This document shows, one piece after another, positions 52,354 to 63,200 of a stretch of DNA of 64,000 nucleotides. The translations under genes were made by a program, and so were the position numbers. Under the pieces are notes generated by a model. The model had not been told where the DNA came from. It saw only the letters and a list, made by a program, of their open reading frames with translations, and made no database searches. The stretch lies in the NCBI GenBank assembly GCA_030747695.1, contig JASLKG010000001.1:124001-188000 (forward strand), given 5' to 3'. Numbering within the stretch: the stretch's first letter is position 1; the number at the start of each line of letters is the position of its first letter. Source of the stretch: Candidatus Poseidoniaceae archaeon (GTDB lineage Archaea; Thermoplasmatota; Poseidoniia; Poseidoniales; Poseidoniaceae).

Positions 52354-55011
52354 GTGCGGGCACAAGTCATTGTAGCAATATTGCTCCTTTCTTTAGTTCC
52401 AGTGGCATCTGGTGTTGAAGGTAGAGCAATGACCGCATCAGTAGTAATTTCAGATCATATTTGGACTTCAGATCAAACAATTGATGCAGATGTATATGTT
52501 TCTGGAGCGCCTTACAATCAAAATATCACTTTGACATGGACACTAAGTGACGAAAATGGGGTACTTGTGAGCAATCAAGTAATATTCCAGATGGCTGGAT
52601 CAACACAAATAATACCGATAGAAGTTAGTCAATTCTTTTCAGGAGAGAATTTTTACGAAATTGAAATAGAGGTCAGTGTTGGTTCTACTACTGTAATTGA
52701 CTCGGTTGCATTTACAGTCTTAAGGAATACAATATTGCCCTCAATTAGTAATATCTTGGTTTTTGGAGACTCATTATCTGATATGGGTAATGCAAAAGAT
52801 TCCATCTTAAATGTTCCAGACGTACCACCTTACTGGGCTGGAAGATTTTCAAATGGAGAAGTATGGATTGAACACGTCTCGGCAGAGTTTGGATTGAATA
52901 CAACTCATGGCTCTGGCACAGCACAAGGTGACAATAGAGCATTTGGAGGGTCACAAACAGGACAAGGTTACTCTTACTTATTGTTACCAAATACGGGGAC
53001 ACAAATTAACAATTATTTGGGAAATGTACAATCTAATATTTCATCTTCTGAGTTGGTATTTTTGTGGGCTGGAGGAAATGATTTTCTTTATGGTACAGCC
53101 AACCCTGATTTGATTAGCCAGAATATGGCATCGCATGTAAGGGCACTTGCATTGGCAGGAGCTACACAATTTGTTGTAGCTAATTTACCTCCATTGGAAG
53201 TAACACCCGAGGGGGCATCACGTTCAGCACAACAAAGAGCTACAATGGCTAATGATGTGGTGACATACAATAGTAAATTGACACAAGAAATGTCAAATCT
53301 ATCTTCCTCAATGAATATTGAAATTACATTAATCGATGCCTGGACTATATTCAATCAAATCGTATCTAAGTCGCAACATGTGGGAATTACAAACACTCAA
53401 GACCAGGCATGTATCACTTCTGGAACAATTCTTCCCTTACCAATTTGTAATGCAGGAGACACAGTAGTATCAAATGCGAATGAATATTTGTTCTTTGACA
53501 AAGCACACCCTACTGCAACGATGCATCGAGTAATTGGCGCGTTTGCAATCGAGATTATTGGTGAACCGGATACAGATGGCGACGGTATTATCGATTCTGA
53601 TGATTTATGTGATTGGACTGATGATTTATCTACTGTCAATGTAGATGGTTGTGATTGGTCACAACAAGATGAAGATGCAGATGGTGTCACAAATGGTATT
53701 GATGATTGCTTGGAAACTCTAGCTGGATATGATGTTGATTCAAACGGTTGTGCTGATTACCAAAGAGATACAGATGGAGATGGGCTAACTGATGATGTAG
53801 ATCCTTGCCCAGAAGATATCCCCTACAATGATCATGATTCTGATGGTTGTGTAGATTTAGTTGATGATGATGATGACAATGATGGAATAGATGATGGTGA
53901 TGATAATTGCCCATTAGGAATGTTAGGTATTCATGATTATGATTATGATGAAGATGGATGTCACGATATAGAAGATGATGATGACGACAATGATGGGTTA
54001 TCTGATCTAGATGAATCTGAAATAGGAAGTGATTCTAATGATGTGGATTCTGATGATGATGGCGTTTGGGATGGAGTCGATGCATTCCCATTAGATCCTA
54101 CAGAACACAAAGATAGTGATTCAGATGGATACGGGGATAATTCAGATGAATTTCCAAATGATCCGAATGAATGGTTTGATTCTGATTATGATGGAGTGGG
54201 CGATAATTCAGATGCATTTCCAGATGATTCAAATGAATGGGATGACAGTGATAGTGATGGAATTGGAGACAACGCTGACGAGTGCCCCTATATTTACGGA
54301 GAAGCTTGGTATCCAGCAGGATGCCCAGATATAGATGGTGATGGTTTCGGAGATGAAGTCGATATCTTCCCAGAAGACCCTAATGAATGGCTAGATTCTG
54401 ATTATGATGGATATGGGGATAATTCAGATTTGTTCCCTTCAGATCCAAATGAATGGCATGATAGTGATTCAGATGGATATGGTGACAATAGTGATGCATT
54501 CCCACTAAATCCTTCAGAGTGGCTGGATACAGATTTAGATGGTTGTGGTGACAATTCAGACCAACTTCCACTAGATGGTACAGATTGTTTCGATTCTGAT
54601 AATGATGGAGTGGGTGATTCAACAGATCCTTGGCCAGATAATCCGAATGAATGGATGGATTCAGATTATGATGGAGTAGGAGACAATTCTGATTTTGCAC
54701 CGTATGATTCTTCAGAATCAAAAGATACTGATGGCGATGGAGTAGGCGATAATACTGACCCATGGCCTTTAGATCGGACGAAAAAGAGAGATAGTGATGG
54801 TGATGGAGTAGCAGATTCTGCAGATGCTTTCCCAGACAATCCAAACTTAGATTCATATCTCACAATTATTCTAAGTCTTCTTTTCCTTACATCATTAGTT
54901 ATTGGCGGTATAGTATTGTTCCTGAGAAAGGATAGTAATTCAACTAAATCAGAAGAAGTTTGGTCGTCCGGCGTTCCGCAAGAGGCCCCATCATTCGATG
55001 ATTGGGACTAA
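52354..55011 (+). CDS. Secreted GDSL esterase/lipase with thrombospondin-3 calcium repeats and C-terminal anchor
   Basis: 885 residues, GTG start. Residues 1-20 (MRAQVIVAILLLSLVPVASG) are a signal peptide, then an Ig-like region of about 105 residues. The SGNH/GDSL hydrolase spans about 128-400: ILVFGDSLSDMGNAKD (nucleophile), VFLWAGGNDFLYG (block III) and DKAHPTATMHRVIG (catalytic Asp/His). Residues about 405-840 contain many TSP3-type units (DSDYDGVGDNSDAFPDD-like) that bind calcium and stiffen the stalk. YLTIILSLLFLTSLVIGGIV is a membrane anchor and the tail is cytosolic and acidic. A cell-surface esterase acting on polymeric or lipid substrates is the best inference. Confidence 0.88.
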   Translation: MRAQVIVAILLLSLVPVASGVEGRAMTASVVISDHIWTSDQTIDADVYVSGAPYNQNITLTWTLSDENGVLVSNQVIFQMAGSTQIIPIEVSQFFSGENFYEIEIEVSVGSTTVIDSVAFTVLRNTILPSISNILVFGDSLSDMGNAKDSILNVPDVPPYWAGRFSNGEVWIEHVSAEFGLNTTHGSGTAQGDNRAFGGSQTGQGYSYLLLPNTGTQINNYLGNVQSNISSSELVFLWAGGNDFLYGTANPDLISQNMASHVRALALAGATQFVVANLPPLEVTPEGASRSAQQRATMANDVVTYNSKLTQEMSNLSSSMNIEITLIDAWTIFNQIVSKSQHVGITNTQDQACITSGTILPLPICNAGDTVVSNANEYLFFDKAHPTATMHRVIGAFAIEIIGEPDTDGDGIIDSDDLCDWTDDLSTVNVDGCDWSQQDEDADGVTNGIDDCLETLAGYDVDSNGCADYQRDTDGDGLTDDVDPCPEDIPYNDHDSDGCVDLVDDDDDNDGIDDGDDNCPLGMLGIHDYDYDEDGCHDIEDDDDDNDGLSDLDESEIGSDSNDVDSDDDGVWDGVDAFPLDPTEHKDSDSDGYGDNSDEFPNDPNEWFDSDYDGVGDNSDAFPDDSNEWDDSDSDGIGDNADECPYIYGEAWYPAGCPDIDGDGFGDEVDIFPEDPNEWLDSDYDGYGDNSDLFPSDPNEWHDSDSDGYGDNSDAFPLNPSEWLDTDLDGCGDNSDQLPLDGTDCFDSDNDGVGDSTDPWPDNPNEWMDSDYDGVGDNSDFAPYDSSESKDTDGDGVGDNTDPWPLDRTKKRDSDGDGVADSADAFPDNPNLDSYLTIILSLLFLTSLVIGGIVLFLRKDSNSTKSEEVWSSGVPQEAPSFDDWD
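53570..54850 (+). repeat. TSP3-type calcium repeat coding region
   Basis: Degenerate units of roughly 36-60 bases (GATTCAGATGGATATGGGGATAATTCAGAT and relatives, encoding DSDGYGDNSDxFPxDPNEW) repeat through the 3' part of the GDSL gene. The same units occur in inverse orientation at about 57810-58990 in the RCC1 gene, giving inverted homology between the two genes about 4 kb apart. Confidence 0.8.
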
Positions 55012-55066
55012 AAACACTGTCGATGCTAAATAGTGAGTGCTAGCGGCCGGTTTTGGAGGACGTGCA

Positions 55067-56476
55067 ATGGGGATTCGATTTGCTGATTTAGGCGTAAGCC
55101 CTCAACTCAATCACGAACTCAAAAGAGCAGGTTTCGAAGAGCCCTTTGAAGTCCAGCGCGAAACGATTCCAGATATGCTACTTGGGAGAGATGTTTGTTG
55201 TCGAGCTCCTACTGGCAGTGGTAAGACTCTAGCATTTGGGATACCAATGCTTGAAAGAGTAGGAAAAGGTGAACCAAGCCTCCCTAGAGCATTGATATTG
55301 ACTCCTACAAGAGAATTAGCGGAACAGATCCATGGAGTATTGGATCCAATAGCGTGGGGTCTAAATCTCAGGGTTATGACAATTTATGGAGGAGTCTCAT
55401 ATTCTAAACAAATTCGCCGTTTAGATAGAGGTGTTGACATTGTAGTTGCATGTCCTGGCCGTCTACTGGATTTAATTGATAGAGAAAATTTGTTTCTTGA
55501 TGAAGTCGAGATTGTTGTTCTAGATGAGGCAGATAGAATGGCAGATATGGGGTTCACAGAATCTGTATGTCAAATTTTGGAAGAATGTAATCCAGTAAGG
55601 CAGACCGTTATGTTTAGTGCTACTCTTGATGACGAAGTTGCACACATTCGTAACAAATACCAAACTGATCCAGTTACTATAGAAGTTGGGCCAAAAGAGA
55701 TTTCAGTTACAGAAATGGAACATCATTTTTGGCTGATGCCGAATTCAATGAAAAGCAAAATAACAGCAGAGGCAATTCGCAAATCAGGAAGAGGGTTCAT
55801 CTTTTGTCGGACAAGAGCAGGAGTTGAACGTGTTGCTGAAGATATAGAACGAGAGGGGCTACGTGTAACTTCTATACACGGAGGCATGGTTCAAAATAAG
55901 CGTCAAAGAGCCGTCACAGATTTTGCTGAGGGCCGCAGTCATGCAATAGTAGCAACTGATGTTGCAGCGCGTGGCCTTGATATCAAAGGGATACATTGCG
56001 TAGTACATTATGACCCTCCTGAAAATGGTAAGGCGTTCAAACATCGCAGCGGAAGAACGGCTAGGGCTGGCGGTTCTGGCAACGTGATTAGCCTAGTACA
56101 GAATCCACAGAAGGGTAAGTGGAACCGAATTCAGAGAGAAGTTGGCCTGAATATAAAATTCAAACCACCCGAATTCAATGATTTATCACAACATGAAAAG
56201 ATACCTTTCATCCCACCATCACGTAAGGGTAGATCTGGTTCAAGAGAACGCAAAGATAGACGAGGTAGACCAAATGATCGTAATGATAGAGATAAGAGAA
56301 AGCATTACGGTAAGAGGAATAGAAGAGGTTCAGAGGGTTCCGAAAATAGATCATCAAGGGGAAGAGGTAAGCCTCGCTTTGATAGGAATAAAAGGCCACC
56401 AAAAGGCGCAGGTAGAAGTCGCGGAAGAGGTGGAGACAATAAGAGAAAATCTCGTAATAAACATTCTAGAAATTGA
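55067..56476 (+). CDS. DEAD-box RNA helicase with basic RG-rich tail
   Basis: 469 residues from ATG 55067, preceded by GGAGGA; the ORF-track start is upstream of that site. Motifs in order: Q motif FADLGVSPQLN with EPFEVQRETIP, I APTGSGKT (about 48), Ia PTRELAEQ, II VLDEADRMAD, III FSATLDDEV, IV FIFCRTRAG, V IVATDVAARGLDIK and VI HRSGRTARAGG. The last 80 residues are Arg/Gly/Lys-rich (RGKPRFDRNKRPPKGAG), an unstructured RNA-binding tail. It is like RhlE/CsdA-type helicases in ribosome assembly or RNA decay. tRNA-Arg lies two bases downstream on the other strand. Confidence 0.95.
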   Translation: MGIRFADLGVSPQLNHELKRAGFEEPFEVQRETIPDMLLGRDVCCRAPTGSGKTLAFGIPMLERVGKGEPSLPRALILTPTRELAEQIHGVLDPIAWGLNLRVMTIYGGVSYSKQIRRLDRGVDIVVACPGRLLDLIDRENLFLDEVEIVVLDEADRMADMGFTESVCQILEECNPVRQTVMFSATLDDEVAHIRNKYQTDPVTIEVGPKEISVTEMEHHFWLMPNSMKSKITAEAIRKSGRGFIFCRTRAGVERVAEDIEREGLRVTSIHGGMVQNKRQRAVTDFAEGRSHAIVATDVAARGLDIKGIHCVVHYDPPENGKAFKHRSGRTARAGGSGNVISLVQNPQKGKWNRIQREVGLNIKFKPPEFNDLSQHEKIPFIPPSRKGRSGSRERKDRRGRPNDRNDRDKRKHYGKRNRRGSEGSENRSSRGRGKPRFDRNKRPPKGAGRSRGRGGDNKRKSRNKHSRN

Positions 56477-56477
56477 G

Positions 56478-56551
56478 CGGGCGTACGGGGATTCGAACCC
56501 CGGTAATCGGCTTAGAAGGCCGAGATGATATCCAGGCTACATCATACGCCC
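56478..56551 (-). tRNA. tRNA-Arg (anticodon TCT)
   Basis: The complement folds as a class I tRNA: acceptor GGGCGTA/TACGCCC with discriminator G73, anticodon arm TCGGC-CTTCTAA-GCCGA (anticodon TCT, reading AGA/AGG), T-arm CGGGG-TTCGAAT-CCCCG. CCA is not encoded and no intron is visible. Confidence 0.95.
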
Positions 56552-56583
56552 AACACATGGCTGAAGTATTACCTCTATGAGGA

Positions 56584-57072
56584 TTACAGTTGTCTAGCAC
56601 ATTTGAAACAGCGCTTGGGCTTACGTATTGTTGAACGTTGCCAAACATATCCACAATGCGAGCAAGTCCAATTTTTAATACGCGTATCTGAGAGGAACTC
56701 TTCCCTTTTTTCTTGTAGTAAATTACTATCTGATATGGCAACGCCAGGGGCTATTTTTTCAACGGCGTCATGTAATTCATTAGTATGTTCTAGAACCCCA
56801 CTTGCATGTAGTAGTTCATGTGCGAGCGTATGACGTAGTAGTTTTGGCTCATCGATTAATCTGGGGTGTAAACCTATTGTTATATTACCAGGATCAAGCT
56901 TTAGCCTTCTTCTTCTAACTAATTCTACAGAACCTTCTTCAAAGCGAGTCATTCCTAATCTGTCATCATTATCATCGAGCCAAATCAATTTTACTCTTTG
57001 TTCTAGCCAGTTCGAAAAGACATTTTTCGGAACTTGAGGCATTAGTTCAGACAGCACTGCCTCCACGTTCAT
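56584..57072 (-). CDS. SprT-like zinc metalloprotease domain protein
   Basis: 162 residues. LAHELLHASGVLEHTNELHD (about 82-101) contains the HELLH zinc/catalytic motif, with the third ligand His probably in EHTNELH. A C-terminal zinc ribbon CSHCGYVWQRSTIRKPKRC, with CARQL, matches the SprT family's CxxCx(n)CxxC. SprT/Spartan proteins cut DNA-protein crosslinks in eukaryotes, but the archaeal function is not established. The N-terminal about 70 residues are helical and charged. It is a single gene between two tRNA genes, divergent from tRNA-Ala. Confidence 0.88.
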   Translation of the reverse strand: MNVEAVLSELMPQVPKNVFSNWLEQRVKLIWLDDNDDRLGMTRFEEGSVELVRRRRLKLDPGNITIGLHPRLIDEPKLLRHTLAHELLHASGVLEHTNELHDAVEKIAPGVAISDSNLLQEKREEFLSDTRIKNWTCSHCGYVWQRSTIRKPKRCFKCARQL

Positions 57073-57148
57073 GAAGAGCCGAGAGGCTAGCCATTGACAA
57101 CTGTTATGATTGGGCGATTAGTGGACGGATTGCTTCAAGCAACGTATT

Positions 57149-57221
57149 GGGCGCTTAGATCAGTTGGAAGATCGCTTGAGTGGCACTCAAGAGGCCGGGG
57201 GTTCAAATCCCCCAGCGTCCA
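57149..57221 (+). tRNA. tRNA-Ala (anticodon GGC)
   Basis: Acceptor GGGCGCT/AGCGTCC contains the G3:U70 pair that specifies alanine, with discriminator A73. Anticodon arm CTTGA-GTGGCAC-TCAAG gives anticodon GGC; T-arm GGGGG-TTCAAAT-CCCCC. No CCA encoded. The adjoining RCC1 gene ends only two bases beyond. Confidence 0.95.
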
Positions 57222-57223
57222 TC

Positions 57224-60200
57224 TTAACCTTGCCATAAATTCCATTCTGAATTTGTATTTGGCAATCTGTAGTAATTTTGACCATTGTGAGTTAACCATT
57301 CATATCCATCAGAACTCACAGTTCCAGAAGTGGTAATGTCTGGAACTGATTGGACAGGCTGCTCTACGACTTCTTGAATAATAGGATCTTGTTCTGTAAT
57401 TACTTGTTCAGTTTCAACAGTATCTCTAATTTCAGGCATTTCTTTTTCAACTAGTTGAGTTTGATCTTCTCCAGCATATTCAAATGAAGCCTCATACTTT
57501 TCGAAATGGTCATCAAGCTCAGCACGTAATCTCTCTAAGCGTATTCCTTGGTGTGGTCCAAGCATTCGCAACATTAGCGAGTATTCCCATCTCAATGCAA
57601 TTCGATGTAATTCATCTCTCGAACGGGCTCCATTAAGCATAACTTCGTATTTCGCACACCGCTTATTTCTTGTAATAAATCCAAACATAATCCAAGAGAA
57701 AAGAGGGATACCTCCAAACATTCCAATTAAATCCCATGCCCCGAGACCAACATTCGTTCCAGGAATCACGATTTCAAAACTTTCTACAGGCACATCATTT
57801 TTGTCATAAGGATCAGTTTCTTGTCTAATCTCATCAGTGTCTGCATAACCATCACCATCATCATCAGGATCTTCGTTATCCCCTTTACCGTCGCCATCAA
57901 AATCAGACCATTCACGATAATCAGAAGGCTTCCAATCTAACTCATCAGGAACCCCATCATTATCTAGATCTCCCGGAGAATAGAAATTAGGTAAAACGTC
58001 AATACTGTCATTGTATCCATCATTATCAAAGTCGAATAAATAAGGATCAGCTTCAGTACCGGTCAAATTGTCACCTAAACCATCTCCATCTTTATCCTCC
58101 CATTGAGTGGGATTATCTGGGAATAAATCAGCTCCTGATCCAAGAGGATTGTCTCCATAGCCATCTCCATCTCTATCGGTGGTCTGTGTTGGATCGAATG
58201 GGAAAGCATCAGCATTGTTTCCTACGCCATCTCCATCAGTATCTTTCCATTCTGTTGGATCATCAGGAAATTCGTCAGCTCTATTTCCAAGGGGGTCATC
58301 TCCGTAGAGATCTCCATCTCTATCTGAGGATTGTGTTGCATCATTTACGAAAGCATCGTCTTCATCAGCGACTCCATCTCTATCTGAATCAGCCCACCTT
58401 TCTGGGTCATTAGGAAACCAATCACCTTCTGTACCGTATTTGTTGTCTCCATGCCCGTCGCCATCAGTATCATTCCATTGCGTTCCATCGGAAGGGAATT
58501 GGTCGACAAATTCAGCACCCGCTGATTGATTATCTCCCCAACCGTCACCATCTCTATCTGCCCATTGTGAATCTGCAAATGGAAACGCGTCACCATTATC
58601 AGACCATCCATCTGAATCAGAATCTGGGCATCCATAAACATCCTTTGTACTATAACCTTCTAATGTTGGACAAGAATCTCCTCTTGTTCCAAATTCATTA
58701 TCTCCATATCCATCACCATCTGTATCAAACCATTGTGATGAATCTAGAATCCAAACATCAGGTGTAGTTCCATTTGGATTATCTCCATATCCATCGCCAT
58801 CTGTATCCTTCCATTGTGTATCATCATCATCGAAAGGATCGATAAGATCTGCCCACCCATCACCATCTGAATCAGGGCAACCAATGTAACCTCCAAGTGT
58901 AGAAGTTCCTGCTTGACTTGGACAATTATCAAGGCTGTCTAGATTGCCATCATCATCGTCATCATAATCTTCAGCATCTGGTATTCCATCACCGTCAGTA
59001 TCACGAATTACAGCGATTGTTATTTCGACAGTTGCGACGTAAGGACCCGCGACAGCTGAAATATTGTGTCTACTCACACCGAATGTTGAGTTTCCAATTG
59101 AATAAATAGTACCAGTGTTTTCATCAAGTTCAAATCCTTGTGGTAATGTTGGTGAAACAACAAATGTGTAATTCCACCCTGAAACATAATTTTCATTTTG
59201 TTTTGTTTCACCTTCAAGATAAGTTAGAATTGAAGATGGAGTTGGTAAATCCATGTCAATGAGTCCAGGATATGGGTTTTGTTCTTGCGTTCCATCTCCG
59301 AGGCGCCCATCATTATTATCTCCCCAGCATTGTATTGCACCATCAGATGTAGTAGCACACTTAAACGTGGAACCAGAGGCTATCGAAGTTGCAGTAACTC
59401 CTCCATCTAGTTGTATGGATATCGGTGAATAAGTATCGCCACCAATTAGGCCGGTACCAATTTGGCCGTAAATGTTAGACCCCCAACAATTTAGTGATCC
59501 GTCATCATGTAAAGTACATGTTGAATCTCTTCCAGCACTTAGAGAAACTATCGGGGAATAATATTGCATATCAATTTTCACAGGCCTTCTAATTATTTGT
59601 GAATTAGAATTAGAAACATTTCCTACTCCAATTTCTCCGTATGCATTTCGCCCCCAACACCATAGAGAATCATCAGTCATTACTGCACATGAATGGCGCA
59701 TACCAACAGACATGAATGAAACTTCATACCCTCGAGGTAGATCTACAGGTATAGGAGTGTGAGCATATGACGCAGTACCACTTAAGTGCCCACTCCCAGT
59801 CCCCATATTTCCATAAATTTGGTTGCCCCAACAATACATGGTACCATCATCCATTACTGCGCATGTATAGGATTCAGTGGAGTCTATTGAAATTGCAAAT
59901 CTGTCTTCAGGTAGCATTACAGTTTGAGGTAATCCTGAATATGATGGAGATGTACTACCAATTCCTAGTTGTCCGTAACTATTCCATCCCCAACATTCGA
60001 CAGAACCGTCATCCATCAGTGCACAAGCAAATTTGTCTCCAGTGCTAATCATCGTGGCGTTACTCGACCAAGGTAGAAGTACTTCTCTGGGATTCAATCT
60101 ATCGTAATCTGTCGCATCAGTATTCCATGAACCTTGCCCATTCTGTCCATATTGACCATCGCCCCAGCACATTACTCTATTTCCTTCAGTAAGTATGCAT

Positions 60201-63200
60201 GTATTATAGCGTCCTACTGATACCTGTTTCACTACTGGATCATCTCCATTAAACCTTACAGGTGTGGGGCTTCTACGTACATTGGTAGAAAGATCTCCTA
60301 ATTGTCCATCTCCATTGTTTCCCCAACAGTATAATTTTCCTTCTTGATCAATTCCACATGAATGGCCATAATTTGCATCGACAGCAATCATTGAAACTTC
60401 TGAATTAGCATCCTTGTATGAGATTGAATTTGTCCAAGCAGGTGCAGAATTTTGTTTACGATCAATTATCATTGCATCATAATCTATTGTTCCCTGATTA
60501 CTTGCATCTAGTGTGTTGACATTCCACAATAGTAATCCACTTTGATTTGCATTTGATGAAATTGTTAGAGTAGATCCATTCATTGACATTCCTTGAGGTA
60601 ATTGAGTCACTGAGTAGTTATTTATTCCCCATCCTATCGGTTGTATGATTTTGGTATATTCTTCAGAAATCACATAACGGAATCTATCCGAGTTCCCCTC
60701 ATTTAAGCTGATTATTCTGCCAGCTGAATCGTAACCCCAACATGTAATTTCAGCATTCTCTGTAATGCCACAAGTAAATAGATGCCCTATGCTGATTGAA
60801 ACAAATCGATGATTATATTTTGATTCTACATAAATTGGTGAATAAACATTTGATGGCTGTTCATTGTTAATAGAACCTTCAACTTGGTTATAATTATTGT
60901 AACCCCAACAATAGGCAGATCCATTTTTCAAAACAGCACAAGAATGATGTTCTCCAGTAGAAATTTGGACAGCAATTGATCCACTTGGTAACTCAACGAA
61001 TTCAGGAGTCCATGCATCTCCAGCCTCTCCTATTCCTAGCTGTCCGTAATTATTCCGGCCCCAACAATAAACTGAGTTATTGTCCAATATTGCACACGAA
61101 TGGCTAACTGCCAATGAGATGCCTATTGCTTTCCGGTTTTGTGGTAATTCAACATAGATTGGTAAGTGGCTGTTTGTTTGGCTATTATCTCCTAATTTAC
61201 CATTGCCGTTATCTCCCCAACAGTAAACCGAACCATTATCAGTGATTGCACAAGTGTGATAATTTCCAAGTGAAATATCAGTTGCTCTTTGATTACCAGG
61301 TAAATCTACAATGTATGGCCGATTATAGCTAGATTGTGACCCTATTCCAAGTTGTCCAGCGCTGTTATATCCCCAACAGTATAATTCTAGATCTTCAAAA
61401 ATACCACAACTATGTCCATAACCAACTCCAATTTGTAATGCACGGGTTAGATCATTTCCATTGGAATCAACATCTATTTTTTGTGGGATGTCGTATTTGG
61501 AGTTACCATGTGAGTATCCGTTACCAATTTGTCCGTAATTATTTCTTCCCCAGCAATACAATGTACCTTCATAGTCGATACCACATGTGTGATCCTGGCC
61601 TGTTGACAAACTTTCCAACGGTTCTTCGAAATTGTATATCTTGTAAGGAGATGTATAAGCTCCAGAATAGGAACCAGATCCTAATTGCCCATAACTATTG
61701 TCGCCTTGACAATAATTGTACATATTGGATGTAATGAAACAAGTATGCCCTCCTCCGGATTCAATTTGTATTGGGATCAGAGAGTTTTCTCCTAATATGG
61801 ACATTCCGATGGAATGTGAAGCAACACGATTACTCCATGGATCAATGCGCTCAATTATTTGAAAACTAATCGTTACTGTGATATTCTTAATAGAATTTGA
61901 AAATACGACTGATGCACTGTGGTTTCCAACTGTTAAGTTACCATTTAATTCCATCGAGTAAGTACCATTATTCCACGCAACACCATTCGGATATGATCCA
62001 ATCGGTGTTGAAATATAATCCCATCCAGCAATATGTATTGGTATTGAAATTTGAGTTCCATGAATGAATTGAATTGAATCATTTAAGCGCTCACCATAAT
62101 CCTTGACCAATACTGGAACAGAATTACTCGAACTTACTCCACTCCCCAATTGCCCAGAAGTTCCTATTCCCCAACATCTTGGTGCGCCATCATGGAATAA
62201 AGCACAAGCAAAATTTGTTCCTACAGTCACCTGTGATGAATCTAAGTGTGAGATCGCAGTAAGTGTTTGAGGAGAATTTTGTTGACTATTGCTGCTGCCA
62301 CTACTCCCGAGACCAAGTTCGCCATTGTAGTTTGAACCCCAACACTTTATTTGGCCGTTATCGAATAAAGCACATGTTGAAGATCCTCCTGCTGAGATTT
62401 GAATTGGATTATTTAATCCAGATAATATTACAGAAGTCGGCGAATTTTTATCATCAATATTTCCATTGCCAAGTTGCCCGAAGGTATTTTGACCCCAACA
62501 TTTTATCGAATAATCATCTAATATTGCACATACGTGGTAATCGCCTGCTTCTATCGCCAAAGCATAGCGGCCATTTGGTAAGGATACTTTTGTTGGATAG
62601 TTTTGATCAGTCAAATTACCTACACCTAATTGCCCTTGATTATTACGACCCCAGCAGTATATGGCACCAGTATCTACAATTGCACAAGAATTAGAGTAAC
62701 CTAAAGTTAAACTAATTGCAGATAAATTATTTGGAAAATATACTTGCTTTGGCATGATTCCTGATGAATAGATATTGCCATCTCCTATTTGCCCATAATT
62801 GCCAATTCCCCAGCACCAAGTGGTAGTGTCGAACTTAATCGCACAAGTGTGTGCGCCTCCAGCAGAAACACTTGCTAATTTGTGCCCGTAAATATCAGAA
62901 TCACTTGTGTATTCTCTTGGATATTCAACATGTCCTGAATTTGATCCATCACCCAAGCGATAATGTGCACGAGAGCCCCAGCATAGTAATTCAGATTCAT
63001 CGTTTAGGGCACATGAGTGTACTGCTCCAGTAGATACTGTAGAGAAGTTAGTCTGTTCATTAACATTGGACTCTCTTGGATAATTGTAATTTACATTGCT
63101 ACCAGTGCCCAATTGTCCAGAATTTCCTATTCCCCAGCAATACAAGTCACCTTGATGTTCAACAAAACATGCGTGATTATGGAATGCATTAATCATACTA

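Noticed and set aside
54380-54856. Minus-strand ORF rich in His, Leu and Asn
   Set aside because: It is the antisense of the TSP3 repeats; the absence of stops comes from the repeat.
57094-57336. Plus-strand ORF of 80 residues
   Set aside because: It contains tRNA-Ala and the antisense end of the RCC1 gene; no own features.
53570-59000. Regular repeats that might look like CRISPR arrays
   Set aside because: Units are degenerate, keep reading frame, have no constant-length unique spacers and encode known calcium repeats. No cas1/cas2 is near; the Cas4-like genes at 17-20 kb stand alone.
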